Assembly (NCBI RefSeq): GCF_000971175.1
Contig: NZ_BBLY01000004.1
Coordinates: forward strand, 430,298 to 494,297
DNA from: Demequina pelophila
GTDB lineage: Bacteria; Actinomycetota; Actinomycetes; Actinomycetales; Demequinaceae
Length of the DNA stretch: 64,000 nt
Direction: 5' to 3'
Under the pieces are notes generated by a model that made no database searches, was not told where the DNA came from, and saw nothing but the letters and a program-made list of their open reading frames with translations. Each line of letters starts with the position of its first letter. Position 1 is the first letter of the stretch. Positions 17,008 through 25,809 of this stretch are shown piece after piece. The position numbers and the translations under genes are program-made.

Positions 17008-18387
17008 ATGTCCATCCTCGACCGCGAACGCACCGTCGCGCCCGCCGGCTACAACCGGTGGCTCGTGCCGCCCGCCGCGCTCGCCGTTCACCTCTCCATC
17101 GGGCAGGTCTACGCCTACTCGGTCCTCAAGGACGCACTGCGCGAGAGCTTCGACGCCTCGAACACGCAGATCGGCGTCATCTTCTCCATCTCGATCGTCA
17201 TGCTCGGCCTGTCGGCCGCGTTCGGCGGCCGCTGGATGGAGAAGCACGGCCCGCGCAAGACCATGGTGATCTCCGCCGCCGCGTGGGTGTCGGGCTTCGC
17301 GCTCGCCGCGCTCGGCGTCTCCGTCGGTCAGCTGTGGGTGGTGTACGTCGGCTACGGCGTCGTCGGCGGCATCGGCCTGGGCCTGGGCTACATCTCCCCG
17401 GTGTCCACGCTCATCAAGTGGTTCCCGGACCGTCCGGGCCTCGCCACGGGTCTCGCGATCATGGGCTTCGGCGGCGGCGCGCTGCTCGCCGCGCCCCTGT
17501 CGCAGTTCCTGCTCGACTTCTACGGCAACGGCGTCGAGGCCGACGGCCTGGTGGGCACCTACCTGACGCTCGGCGCGATCTACGCGGTGCTCATGCTGCT
17601 CGGCGCGGCCGTCATCCGCGTCCCGGAGAAGGGCTGGAAGCCCGAGGGCTGGGTGCCCAAGCAGCACGGCAAGGCGCTGTCGAGCGGCGGCCAGGTGTCC
17701 GCCAAGAACGCGATCAAGACCCTGCCGTTCTGGCTGCTGTGGGTGGTGCTGTTCACCAACGTCACCGCCGGCATCGGCATCCTCGAGAACGCCAAGCCCA
17801 TGGTCGAGGACTACTTCCCGGCCGTGTCCGCGGCCGCGGCCGCGGGCTTCGTGGGCCTCCTGTCGCTCGCCAACATGGGCGGCCGCATCGGCTGGTCGAG
17901 CTTCTCCGACGTCATCGGCCGCAAGGCGACCTACATGATGTACCTGGGCGTCGGCGCCGTCGCCTACGCGGGCGTCGCCTTCTTCGGTCCCGTCGCGATC
18001 GGCCTGTTCGTGCCGCTCGTCGTCCTCATCATCACGTTCTACGGCGGCGGCTTCTCCACCATCCCCGCGTACCTCAAGGACGTCTTCGGCGAGTTCGAGG
18101 TGGGCGCCATCCACGGCCGCCTGCTCACCGCGTGGTCCGCCGCCGGTGTCGCCGGCCCGCTCATCATCAACTCCGTCATCGACGCGCTCGAGGCGCAGGG
18201 CCTCGAGGGGGCGGACCTGTACCGCCCGTCGATGCTGGTGATGGCGGGCATCCTGGTGGTCGGCTTCGTCGCCAACCTCCTGGTCCGTCCCGTCGCCGCC
18301 AAGTGGCACGAGAAGCCCGCCGCGCCGGCGCCCGTCGCGGACGACGCCTCCGAGCAGCCGCTCGTCGCCGCCACGAAGGAGGTGTGA
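17008..18387 (+). CDS. OFA-family MFS transporter (oxalate/formate antiporter-like)
   Basis: A 459-aa, 12-segment major facilitator with the OFA hallmarks: HLSIGQVYAYSVL in segment 1, GIGLGLGYISPVSTLIKWFPD in the first half (quoted partly: GYISPVSTLIKWFPD), and GFSTIPAYLKDVFG in the second. OFA members exchange oxalate, formate, lactate or related monocarboxylates. Between pfl and adhE genes, a fermentation-product transporter is the natural role. AAAGGAAG precedes the start. A 42-aa protein gene begins 1 bp after its stop. Confidence 0.88.
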   Translation: MSILDRERTVAPAGYNRWLVPPAALAVHLSIGQVYAYSVLKDALRESFDASNTQIGVIFSISIVMLGLSAAFGGRWMEKHGPRKTMVISAAAWVSGFALAALGVSVGQLWVVYVGYGVVGGIGLGLGYISPVSTLIKWFPDRPGLATGLAIMGFGGGALLAAPLSQFLLDFYGNGVEADGLVGTYLTLGAIYAVLMLLGAAVIRVPEKGWKPEGWVPKQHGKALSSGGQVSAKNAIKTLPFWLLWVVLFTNVTAGIGILENAKPMVEDYFPAVSAAAAAGFVGLLSLANMGGRIGWSSFSDVIGRKATYMMYLGVGAVAYAGVAFFGPVAIGLFVPLVVLIITFYGGGFSTIPAYLKDVFGEFEVGAIHGRLLTAWSAAGVAGPLIINSVIDALEAQGLEGADLYRPSMLVMAGILVVGFVANLLVRPVAAKWHEKPAAPAPVADDASEQPLVAATKEV

Positions 18388-18388
18388 C

Positions 18389-18517
18389 ATGGACAAGCAG
18401 ACGCAGCCGCGCGTCGGCAACCCGCTCGCCGTCGTGCTGTGGGTGCTCGTCGGCACGGGCCTCGCCTTCGGCATCGGCTCGACCGTCGTCGACGCGATCG
18501 CGCTCTTCACGGGCTGA
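18389..18517 (+). CDS. Small partner subunit of OFA/MFS transporter
   Basis: A 42-aa single-span membrane protein (AVVLWVLVGTGLAFGIGSTV, then VDAIALFTG). It is directly downstream of the OFA gene, with a GAAGGAGG ribosome-binding site inside the end of that gene. Short proteins of this length, with a W-x3-G-x-x-L/F-G helix and a terminal AL-F motif, accompany OFA-type transporters in other bacteria as an MFS small subunit. Role is inferred from position and pattern. It ends just before a strong terminator, so the two genes form a closed operon. Confidence 0.78.
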   Translation: MDKQTQPRVGNPLAVVLWVLVGTGLAFGIGSTVVDAIALFTG

Positions 18518-18533
18518 CGCCCGACGCTCTCCA

Positions 18534-18569
18534 CGCGGGGCCGGCATCCTTCGGGGTGCCGGCCCCGCG
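18534..18569 (+). terminator. Strong stem-loop after the OFA operon
   Basis: A 13-bp perfect stem (CGCGGGGCCGGCA, 18534-18546, with 18557-18569) is extended by a U-G pair and two C-G pairs onto a TTCG tetraloop. Together they make a very stable hairpin just after the small-subunit gene. Confidence 0.88.
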
Positions 18570-18878
18570 GCGCGTCCGGGTGCCGATGCGCGACACCGCA
18601 GGCAGGTGCGCGAAACACCGGCCGCCCGCCCGCGCCCGCCGGGGCTGGGGTATAACAGTGTCATGGGCGCACGGCCGCCGGGTGGCATCGTCGCGTTCGA
18701 GCGAAGTCCCTGGTAGGGCGCCCTGTTTGTCGCTGTCGCGGCAGGCGGATCCGGCGTCTGGGCCCATGGTCCCCGGGACCTTCGCCCAGGCATAACGCCA
18801 CTATTCCGGCGTAACGTGAACGAACGGGATCGAGGCCCGGAGGGGGCCGGAACCCATGCCAGAGGAGCGAATCTAGAG
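18570..18878 (+). promoter_or_regulatory. adhE upstream region
   Basis: This 309-bp stretch has no convincing gene. Visible items are a TATAAC -10-like box at 18651-18656, a perfect inverted repeat GGTCCC-C-GGGACC (18768-18780), and AACGCC-N8-GGCGTA (18794-18799, 18808-18813). AGTCCC and GGGACC elements recall the repeats before the OFA gene. AGAGGAGCG at 18861-18869 is the adhE ribosome-binding site. Operator functions are guesses. Confidence 0.4.
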
Positions 18879-21602
18879 ATGACTACCACCGCCCCGGAGA
18901 GCAAGGCTGCGGAGACCTCCGTCGCCGACGCCATTGACGCACTCGTCGCGAACGCGCAGCAGGCTCTGAAGGCCTACGCGAACGTGACGCAGGACGACGT
19001 CAACCTCTTCGTCAAGAAGGCCTCGGTGGCCGCCCTGAACCAGCACGGCGAGCTCGCCGTTCTCGCGGTCGAGGAGACCGGCCGCGGCGTGTTCGAGGAC
19101 AAGGCCGTCAAGAACATCTTCGCGTGCGAGCACGTGACCCACTCGATGGCCGAGATGAAGACGGTCGGCGTGATCAACGAGGACCCGATCAAGGGCATCA
19201 TCGAGATCGCGGAGCCCGTCGGCGTCGTCGCCGGTGTCACCCCCGTGACCAACCCGACCTCGACCGCGATCTTCAAGTCGCTCATCGCGCTGAAGACCCG
19301 CAACCCGATCATCTTCGCGTTCCACCCGAGCGCCCAGAAGTCCTCCGTGGCCGCCGCGAAGATCGTGCGCGACGCCGCGATCGAGGCCGGCGCCCCCGAG
19401 AACTGCATCCAGTGGGTCGAGACCCCCTCGATCGAGGGCACCAACACCCTGATGAACCACGACGGCGTCGCGCTCATCCTCGCGACCGGTGGTAACGCGA
19501 TGGTCAAGGCCGCGTACTCGTGCGGCAAGCCCGCCCTGGGCGTCGGCGCGGGCAACGTGCCCGCCTACGTGCACAAGTCGGCCAACCTCAAGCGCTCGAT
19601 CAACGACCTGGTGATCTCGAAGGCGTTCGACAACGGCATGGTGTGCGCCTCGGAGCAGGCCGTCATCCTCGACGCGGAGATCTACGACGAGGCGCTGTCG
19701 CTCTTCGACCGCCTCCACGCCTACAAGGCCACCCCCGACGAGAAGGCCAAGCTCGAGGACTTCATCTTCGGCACCCAGGCCTTCGGCGAGAACTGCGCCG
19801 GCGCCAAGCTCAACCCGAACGTGGTCGGCAAGACCCCGCAGTGGATCGCCGAGCAGGCCGGCTTCTCCGTCCCGGAGGAGACCTCGATCATCCTCGCCGA
19901 GGTCTCGACCGTGGGCGTCGACGAGCCCCTCACCCGCGAGAAGCTCGCGCCGGTGCTCGCCGTCCTCAAGTCCGAGTCGACCGAGCAGGGCCTCGACTAC
20001 GCCGAGCGCATGGTCGAGTTCAACGGCCTGGGCCACTCGGCCGCGATCCACGCGACCGACGACGAGCTCATCCGCGAGTTCGGCAAGCGCTGCAAGGCCG
20101 TCCGCATCATCGTCAACTCGCCGTCGTCGCACGGCGGCATCGGCGACATCTACAACGCCTTCATGCCGTCGCTCACGCTCGGCTGCGGCTCGTACGGTCG
20201 CAACTCGGTGTCCGCGAACGTCACCGCCGTCAACCTGATCAACGTGAAGCGCATCGGCCGGAGGAACAACAACATGCAGTGGTTCAAGGTTCCGGCGAAG
20301 ACCTACTTCGAGCCGAACGCGATCCAGTACCTGCACGACATGAACGCCGTCGAGCGCGTCACGATCATCACCGACGCGACCATGACCCGCATCGGCATCG
20401 TCGACAAGGTCCTGGACGTCCTGAACCGCCGCTCGAACAACGTGTCGGTCCAGATCATCGACAACGTCGAGCCCGAGCCGAGCGTCGCGACCGTCCGCAA
20501 GGGCGCCGAGACCCTCCGCGCGTTCAAGCCGGACACCATCATCGCCGTCGGCGGTGGCTCGCCCATGGACGCCGCCAAGGTCATGTGGCTGCTCTACGAG
20601 CACCCGGAGACCAACTTCTCCGACCTCAAGGAGAAGTTCTTCGACGTCCGCAAGCGCGCGTTCCAGTTCCCGAAGCTGGGCGACCTCGCCAAGCTCGTCT
20701 GCATCCCGACCACGTCGGGCACCGGCTCCGAGGTCACCCCGTTCGCGGTCATCTCCGACCCCGAGAACGGCCGCAAGTACCCGCTCGCCGACTACGCGCT
20801 CACCCCGCACGTCGCGATCGTTGACCCGGTCCTCACCGCGGCGCTCCCGTCGCGCGTGGCCGCCGACTCCGGCATGGATGCCCTGACGCACGCCACCGAG
20901 GCGTACGTCTCGGTCTACGCGAACGACTTCACCGACGGCCTCGCCCTGCAGGCCATCAAGATGGTCTTCGAGTACATCGCCGAGTCGGTCAACAACGGCC
21001 CCGACGCGATGAAGGCCCGCGAGAAGATGCACAACGCCGCGACGATCGCCGGTATGGCGTTCGCCAACGCGTTCCTGGGCCTCGTGCACGCCATGTCGCA
21101 CGTGACCGGCTCGACGTTCCACGTCGCGCACGGCCGCACCAACGCGATCTACCTCCCGCACGTGATCCGCTACAACGGCAAGGTTCCCACCAAGCCCACG
21201 TCGTGGCCCAAGGCGGAGTCGTACGTCGCGCCGGAGCGCTACCAGGACATCGCGAAGATGCTCGGTCTGCCGGCCTCGACCCCCGAGGAGGGCGTCGAGT
21301 CCTACGCGAAGGCCGTCGAGGAGCTGCGCGCCGCGGTCAACATCGAGGCGTCCTTCCAGGAGGTCGGCGTCGACGAGGCCGACTTCATGGCGTCGCTCGA
21401 CACCCTCGCGATGAACGCCTACGCGGACCAGTGCGCCCCCGCCAACCCGCGTCTGCCCATCCTCGAGGACATGAAGATCATGATGGAGGCCGCGTACTTC
21501 GGCACCACGTGGGACGAGGTCAAGGCCGGCCGCAAGACGGAGGAGGCCCCCAAGGCCGCCGCCAAGAAGGCGCCCGCCAAGAAGGCCGCGACCAAGAAGT
21601 AA
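18879..21602 (+). CDS. adhE: Bifunctional acetaldehyde-CoA/alcohol dehydrogenase
   Basis: A 907-aa fusion of an N-terminal CoA-acylating aldehyde dehydrogenase and a C-terminal iron-dependent alcohol dehydrogenase. The aldehyde dehydrogenase part has catalytic Cys256 in NGMVCASEQ and the GVGAGNVP nucleotide loop. The alcohol dehydrogenase part has GGGSPMDAAK for NAD, and the Asp/His ligands sit in DSGMDALTHATEAY and in HAMSHVTGSTFHVAHG. It reduces acetyl-CoA to ethanol and regenerates NAD+, balancing PflB. The last 22 residues are a Lys/Ala tail (KKAPAKKAATKK) not usual for AdhE. The start is chosen at 18879 for its ribosome-binding site. Confidence 0.96.
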   Translation: MTTTAPESKAAETSVADAIDALVANAQQALKAYANVTQDDVNLFVKKASVAALNQHGELAVLAVEETGRGVFEDKAVKNIFACEHVTHSMAEMKTVGVINEDPIKGIIEIAEPVGVVAGVTPVTNPTSTAIFKSLIALKTRNPIIFAFHPSAQKSSVAAAKIVRDAAIEAGAPENCIQWVETPSIEGTNTLMNHDGVALILATGGNAMVKAAYSCGKPALGVGAGNVPAYVHKSANLKRSINDLVISKAFDNGMVCASEQAVILDAEIYDEALSLFDRLHAYKATPDEKAKLEDFIFGTQAFGENCAGAKLNPNVVGKTPQWIAEQAGFSVPEETSIILAEVSTVGVDEPLTREKLAPVLAVLKSESTEQGLDYAERMVEFNGLGHSAAIHATDDELIREFGKRCKAVRIIVNSPSSHGGIGDIYNAFMPSLTLGCGSYGRNSVSANVTAVNLINVKRIGRRNNNMQWFKVPAKTYFEPNAIQYLHDMNAVERVTIITDATMTRIGIVDKVLDVLNRRSNNVSVQIIDNVEPEPSVATVRKGAETLRAFKPDTIIAVGGGSPMDAAKVMWLLYEHPETNFSDLKEKFFDVRKRAFQFPKLGDLAKLVCIPTTSGTGSEVTPFAVISDPENGRKYPLADYALTPHVAIVDPVLTAALPSRVAADSGMDALTHATEAYVSVYANDFTDGLALQAIKMVFEYIAESVNNGPDAMKAREKMHNAATIAGMAFANAFLGLVHAMSHVTGSTFHVAHGRTNAIYLPHVIRYNGKVPTKPTSWPKAESYVAPERYQDIAKMLGLPASTPEEGVESYAKAVEELRAAVNIEASFQEVGVDEADFMASLDTLAMNAYADQCAPANPRLPILEDMKIMMEAAYFGTTWDEVKAGRKTEEAPKAAAKKAPAKKAATKK

Positions 21603-21642
21603 CCTGACCGGCCCGACCGACTGACGGTCGCGCCGCTCGCAC

Positions 21643-21684
21643 AGGGCCCCGATCCCGTCCACTGAGGACGAGGGTCGGGGCCCT
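21643..21684 (+). terminator. Hairpin after adhE
   Basis: AGGGCCCCGA (21643-21652) pairs with TCGGGGCCCT (21675-21684) around a 22-nt loop that can pair further internally. Its 3' half starts the duplicated non-coding module, and the second copy at 22033 has lost this pairing. Confidence 0.65.
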
Positions 21685-22200
21685 GATGCGTGTCCGGGCT
21701 GTGCCTGTGCCGGTGCCCGTGCTCACCCCGCGCCTACGCCTGCACCTGCGCCCGCCGCCCGCCGCCGCCCACCGCCCGCCGCGCCTCCCGCCCGCCGCGC
21801 CTCCCGCCCGCCGCGCCTCCCGCCTGCCGTGCCTCCCGTGTGACGGACGATGCGCGGGTTTGTCCGTCATGCGGGTCGGCCCGGGCACGTATGGCGGACG
21901 ATGCGGCGAAGAGTCCGACATCCGAGCCCCCGGTAGCCGCGGCGGGAGTGGCCGTGACGGTGCCGGTGCCGGTGCTGGAGATGGGGCGCCCGTCCTGCCA
22001 CCGATGCCGCCACTTGCGCCCGCCCCCCCGCGGAGGACGAGGGTCGCGGCCCTGGTGCGTGTCCGGGCTGCGCCGCGCCTCCCCTGTGACGGACGATGCG
22101 CGGGTTCATCCGCCATACGTGCTCACGCCAACCCGTATGGCGGACGATGCAGAGAAGAGTCCGACATCCGAGCTGGTGGCACCGCCAGCGGTAGCCCCGC
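21664..22200. repeat. Duplicated palindromic non-coding module carrying the GGACGATGC motif
   Basis: Two diverged copies lie in this gene-free stretch. GAGGACGAGGGTC...GTCCGGGCTG occurs at 21664 and 22033. GAAGAGTCCGACATCCGAG occurs at 21908-21926 and 22154-22172. Each copy has a central inverted repeat around the motif. In copy 1 it is TGACGGAC/GTCCGTCA (21841-21848, 21862-21869) and in copy 2 it is TCCGCCATACG/CGTATGGCGGA (22109-22119, 22134-22144). GGACGATGC appears four times (21845, 21896, 22091, 22142). Copy 1 also has three 15-bp C-rich tandem units near 21780-21825. No plausible protein is encoded. It resembles a REP/BIME-type extragenic element. Confidence 0.75.
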
Positions 22201-22278
22201 CGGAGAGGGAACCCGGCGCCGACCGCACGCGTTGAACCACCGCATCGGATCCCCGAAGCGACCCCCGAGAGGACCGCC

Positions 22279-22707
22279 ATGACCCCGCCCACCGTCCGCC
22301 GCCTCGCCACGCGCGTCGGCGCGATCGCCGGCGCCGCCGCGCTCGTGGCAGCGCTCGCCGCCTGCGCGCCGGACCGCGACGAGGCCGACGCCGCGGACAC
22401 CGACGCGGACCGGTGGGAGCAGGAGCTCGAGCAGTGGACCGAGCGGGTCGAGGAGTGGGCGGACGATGCGGCCGACGAGGTCGAGCGCGCCGTCGCCGAG
22501 GGCGAGCACTGGGTGGAGGAGCGCGGCCGCGAGGCGGTCGAGGGCAAGGCCGAGGACTGGATCGAAGGCCTCGGCGACGCGATGGACGATGCGCGGGCCC
22601 ACATCGAGCGGTGGCTCGACGAGCACAGCCAGGACGCCCGGGCGTGGATCGACGAGCAGGCGGGCGCCATCACCGCCTGGGTCGACGGACTCCACGACGC
22701 CGAGTAG
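22279..22707 (+). CDS. Hypothetical Trp-striped acidic lipoprotein
   Basis: I do not recognise this 142-aa protein. It has a signal peptide ending in the lipobox LAAC (Cys28 region), so it should be a surface lipoprotein. The mature part looks like one long acidic helix. Tryptophans recur at spacings 7, 7, 18, 16, 18, 11 and 11, mostly whole numbers of helical turns, which would make an aromatic stripe suited to membrane, glycan or protein binding. GAGAGGA precedes the ATG. Two in-frame GGACGATGC copies encode its DDA triplets. It lies between two repeat tracts, so it may be lineage-specific. Confidence 0.7.
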   Translation: MTPPTVRRLATRVGAIAGAAALVAALAACAPDRDEADAADTDADRWEQELEQWTERVEEWADDAADEVERAVAEGEHWVEERGREAVEGKAEDWIEGLGDAMDDARAHIERWLDEHSQDARAWIDEQAGAITAWVDGLHDAE

Positions 22708-22709
22708 CG

Positions 22710-22790
22710 CCCGGCCCTCCGCCGGACCCCGGCCCTCCGCCGGAACCCGGCCCGCCACCGGAACCCGGCCCGCCACCGGAACCCGGCCTC
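22710..22790. repeat. 18-bp tandem repeat downstream of the lipoprotein gene
   Basis: Four and a half units of CCCGGCCCTCCGCCGGAC/CCCGGCCCGCCACCGGAA start at 22710, 22728, 22746, 22764 and 22782. They begin 2 bp after the stop. Each unit contains self-complementary GGCC/CCGG stretches, so the transcript could form stems. Copy number may vary between strains. Confidence 0.85.
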
Positions 22791-22854
22791 CGCATCGGCC
22801 CGGGACACCCCGCCGGCGGGACCCCCGGACCCGTCCCGACTAGACTGACTCCTC

Positions 22855-23967
22855 GTGACCGCCGACTTTCCCGTTGAGATCTCGCACCTGCGCTCCACCT
22901 TCTCCCAGATCGAGGCGGTGACCGACCCCGCGACGCTCAAGCAGCGCATCGCGGCGCTCGAGGAGCAGGCCGCCGCGCCGGACCTGTGGGACGACCAGGA
23001 GAACGCCCAGGCGGTTACCAGCCAGCTCAGCCAGGCGAACGCGGAGCTGGAGCGCCTCACGCGCATGGGCTCGCGCATCGACGATCTCGAGGTGCTGGTC
23101 GAGCTGGGCACCGAGGGCGAGGACGAGGACACCCTCGCGGAGGCCGAGTCCGAGCTCGAGGTCCTCAAGAAGGACCTCGCGGCGATGGAGGTCCGCACCC
23201 TCATGACGGGGGAGTGGGACGAGCGCAACGCGGTGGTCACCATCCGCTCCGGCGCCGGCGGCGACGACGCCACCGACTTCGCGGAGATGCTGCTGCGCAT
23301 GTACCTGCGCTGGGCCGAGCGTCACGGCTACGCGACCAAGGTGCTCGACACCTCGTACGCGGAGGGCGCCGGCATCAAGTCCGCGACCTTCGAGGTGAAG
23401 GCGCCGTACGCCTTCGGCACCATGTCCGTCGAGGCGGGCACGCACCGCCTCGCGCGCATCAGCCCGTTCGGCTCGGCGGACAAGCGCCAGACGTCGTTCG
23501 CGGCCGTCGAGGTGGTCCCGGAGATCGAGTCCACCGACCACATCGACGTGCCCGAGGCGGAGATCAAGGTGGACGTGTTCCGCTCGTCCGGCCCGGGCGG
23601 CCAGTCGGTCAACACCACCGACTCGGCGGTGCGCCTCACCCACCTTCCCACCGGCATCGTCGTCTCGATGCAGGACGAGAAGTCGCAGATCCAGAACCGC
23701 GCCGCCGCCATGCGCGTGCTCCAGTCGCGTCTCCTCATGCTCAAGAAGGAGGAGGAGGCCGCGCAGAAGAAGGAGCTCGCCGGCGACATCAAGGCGAGCT
23801 GGGGCGACCAGATGCGCTCGTACTTCCTCTACGGCCAGCAGCTGGTCAAGGACCTGCGCACCGGCTACGAGTCCGGCAACCCCGCCACCGTCTTCGACGG
23901 CGACCTCGACGGCTTCATCGACGCCGGCATCCGCTGGCGCCGCCAGCAGCAGGCCCAGCAGGACTGA
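22855..23967 (+). CDS. prfB: Peptide chain release factor 2
   Basis: A 370-aa class I release factor that reads UGA and UAA and hydrolyses peptidyl-tRNA. The GGQ motif is at 248-250 ([16 protein letters not shown]) and the anticodon-like region includes [13 protein letters not shown]. It is a single open frame: no in-frame UGA and no programmed +1 frameshift site near codon 26, as usual for actinobacteria. The GTG start follows TAGACT (22841-22846) by 8 bp, so the mRNA is probably leaderless. It heads the conserved prfB-ftsE-ftsX-smpB order. Confidence 0.96.
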   Translation: MTADFPVEISHLRSTFSQIEAVTDPATLKQRIAALEEQAAAPDLWDDQENAQAVTSQLSQANAELERLTRMGSRIDDLEVLVELGTEGEDEDTLAEAESELEVLKKDLAAMEVRTLMTGEWDERNAVVTIRSGAGGDDATDFAEMLLRMYLRWAERHGYATKVLDTSYAEGAGIKSATFEVKAPYAFGTMSVEAGTHRLARISPFGSADKRQTSFAAVEVVPEIESTDHIDVPEAEIKVDVFRSSGPGGQSVNTTDSAVRLTHLPTGIVVSMQDEKSQIQNRAAAMRVLQSRLLMLKKEEEAAQKKELAGDIKASWGDQMRSYFLYGQQLVKDLRTGYESGNPATVFDGDLDGFIDAGIRWRRQQQAQQD

Positions 23968-24208
23968 CCCCGGCCCCGCCTCACCGGACACCCCGCACGG
24001 AGTGTCCGGCGACACGCCGTGTCCAGGGACGATGCGCGGGTCGCCGTCCCGCGCGTCGCGCCTCAATCCGTGCGGAGTGTCCGGGTAGCGGGCCTGTGTG
24101 ACGAAATGGTCACGGACGGGGGCGGCGCGCCTGCCCCCGGGCCGGGACCGCGCGCTCCTACCATGCTGTGGAGGCACGGGTCCTACCCCTCGTGCCGCAC
24201 ACCGCCTC

Positions 24209-24901
24209 ATGATTCGATTCGACAACGCCACCAAGGTGTACAAGCGCGGCGCCCGGCCGGCGCTCGACTCCGCCTCGGTGGAGATCGAGCGGGGGGACTT
24301 CGTGTTCCTCGTCGGCTCGTCCGGCTCCGGCAAGTCCACCTTCCTCAAGCTCATCCTGCGCGAGGAGCGACCCACGGGTGGCGACGTCTACGTGGCGGGG
24401 CGGCACCTCAACAAGCTGTCCGCCTGGCGCGTGCCGCACCTGCGCCGCGAGATCGGCGCGGTGTTCCAGGACTTCCGCCTGCTGCCCAACAAGACGGTGT
24501 ACCAGAACGTGGCGTTCGCGCTGCAGGTGATCGGCAAGTCGCGCCACCACATCCAGACGACGGTGCCGGAGATGCTCGAGCTCGTGGGACTCGCGGGCAA
24601 GGAGCGGCGCATGCCGCACGAGCTGTCGGGAGGCGAGCAGCAGCGCGTGGCGATCGCGCGCGCGTTCGTCAACCACCCGCCCATCCTGCTCTGCGACGAG
24701 CCGACCGGAAACCTCGACCCGGGCACCTCCGTGGGCATCATGCGCCTGCTGGACCGCATCAACCGCACGGGCACCACGGTGCTCATGGCGACGCACGACG
24801 ACGAGATCGTCGACCAGATGCGCAAGCGCGTCATCGAGCTGCGCGGCGGCCAGGTGGTCCGTGACCAGGACCGCGGCGTCTACGGATTGGAGCGGGTGTG
24901 A
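24209..24901 (+). CDS. ftsE: Cell-division ABC ATPase FtsE
   Basis: A 230-aa ABC ATPase with Walker [10 protein letters not shown] (36-44), Q-loop FQDFRLLP, signature LSGGEQQ, Walker [12 protein letters not shown] and a switch His (THDDE). With FtsX it transmits ATP-driven conformational changes across the membrane to activate peptidoglycan hydrolases during division. The M23 protein two genes on is the likely target. The start is at MIRFDN. The 241-bp gap from prfB contains CCGGACAC/GTGTCCGG (23984-24009) and a GGACGATGC copy. Confidence 0.96.
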   Translation: MIRFDNATKVYKRGARPALDSASVEIERGDFVFLVGSSGSGKSTFLKLILREERPTGGDVYVAGRHLNKLSAWRVPHLRREIGAVFQDFRLLPNKTVYQNVAFALQVIGKSRHHIQTTVPEMLELVGLAGKERRMPHELSGGEQQRVAIARAFVNHPPILLCDEPTGNLDPGTSVGIMRLLDRINRTGTTVLMATHDDEIVDQMRKRVIELRGGQVVRDQDRGVYGLERV

Positions 24902-25809
24902 GGCTCCGGTTCATCCTGGGCGAGGTCTTCAACGGCCTTCGCCGCAACTCCACCATGGCCCTGTCCGTGGTGCTCGTGACGTTCGTGTCGCTCACCTTCG
25001 TGGGCGCGGCCGCGCTCATCCAGATGCAGATCGACCAGCTCAAGGACGACTGGTACGGCAAGGTCGAGATCTCGATCTTCCTGTGCCCGGAGTCCAGCCG
25101 CAACGAGCGCTGCGCCGAAGGCGCGGTCACCACCGCCCAGGAGGACGCGATCCGCGAGGTCCTCGAGGAGGGCGCGCTCGAGCCCATGGTGGACGAGGTC
25201 TACTACGAGTCCCGCGAGGAGGCGTACGAGAAGTTCATCGCGAACGACTCGGACGGCATCTGGAGCTCGCTCACCGCGGAGCAGATGCAGCCCAGCTTCC
25301 GCGTCAAGCTCACCGATCCGGAGCAGTACCAGGTGGTCGCCGATGCGACGCAGGGCCTGCCCGGCGTCGACACCGTGCGCGACCAGCGCGAGATCTTCTC
25401 CGAGCTGTTCCGCTTCCTCAACGCCGCGACCATCGTCGCCGCCGCGCTCGCGGCCGTCATGTCCGTGGCCGCCATGCTGCTCATCACCACGACCATCCGT
25501 CTGTCCGCGCTGAGCCGGCGCCGGGAGACGCAGATCATGCGCATGGTCGGCTCCTCGAGGTCGCTCATCCAGATGCCGTTCATGCTGGAGGGGGCCGTGG
25601 CCGCCACTACCGGCGCGGGCCTCGCTATCGGTACGCTGTACCTGGGGGTTCGCTACATGATCGACGATTGGCTGAAGGCGTCGGTGACGTGGGTCGACTA
25701 TGTCGGGTCGGCCGACGTGTGGACCGTCGCGCCCTGGCTCCTGGTCATCGCGGTCGCGCTCGCCGGAATCTCCTCGATCGTGACGCTCGGGAAGTACACG
25801 CGCGCATGA
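24898..25809 (+). CDS. ftsX: Cell-division membrane protein FtsX
   Basis: A 303-aa FtsX-type permease: one N-terminal membrane segment, a large extracytoplasmic loop (about residues 45-175), then three segments. The loop holds two cysteines ([12 protein letters not shown]) that may pair and is expected to contact the hydrolase coiled coil. The GTG start overlaps the ftsE stop (GTGA). The short amphipathic C-terminal segment ends KYTRA. Confidence 0.94.
   Translation: MRLRFILGEVFNGLRRNSTMALSVVLVTFVSLTFVGAAALIQMQIDQLKDDWYGKVEISIFLCPESSRNERCAEGAVTTAQEDAIREVLEEGALEPMVDEVYYESREEAYEKFIANDSDGIWSSLTAEQMQPSFRVKLTDPEQYQVVADATQGLPGVDTVRDQREIFSELFRFLNAATIVAAALAAVMSVAAMLLITTTIRLSALSRRRETQIMRMVGSSRSLIQMPFMLEGAVAATTGAGLAIGTLYLGVRYMIDDWLKASVTWVDYVGSADVWTVAPWLLVIAVALAGISSIVTLGKYTRA

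Noticed and set aside
18873-21662. A 929-codon open frame antisense to adhE, and similar long antisense frames opposite pflB and other genes
   Set aside because: They mirror strongly biased G/C codon use on the other strand, are rich in Arg/Asp/Val/Leu with no motifs, and overlap genes with clear catalytic residues.
22855-23967. Programmed frameshift in prfB
   Set aside because: The frame is continuous from the start to the GGQ motif and beyond, with no in-frame UGA.
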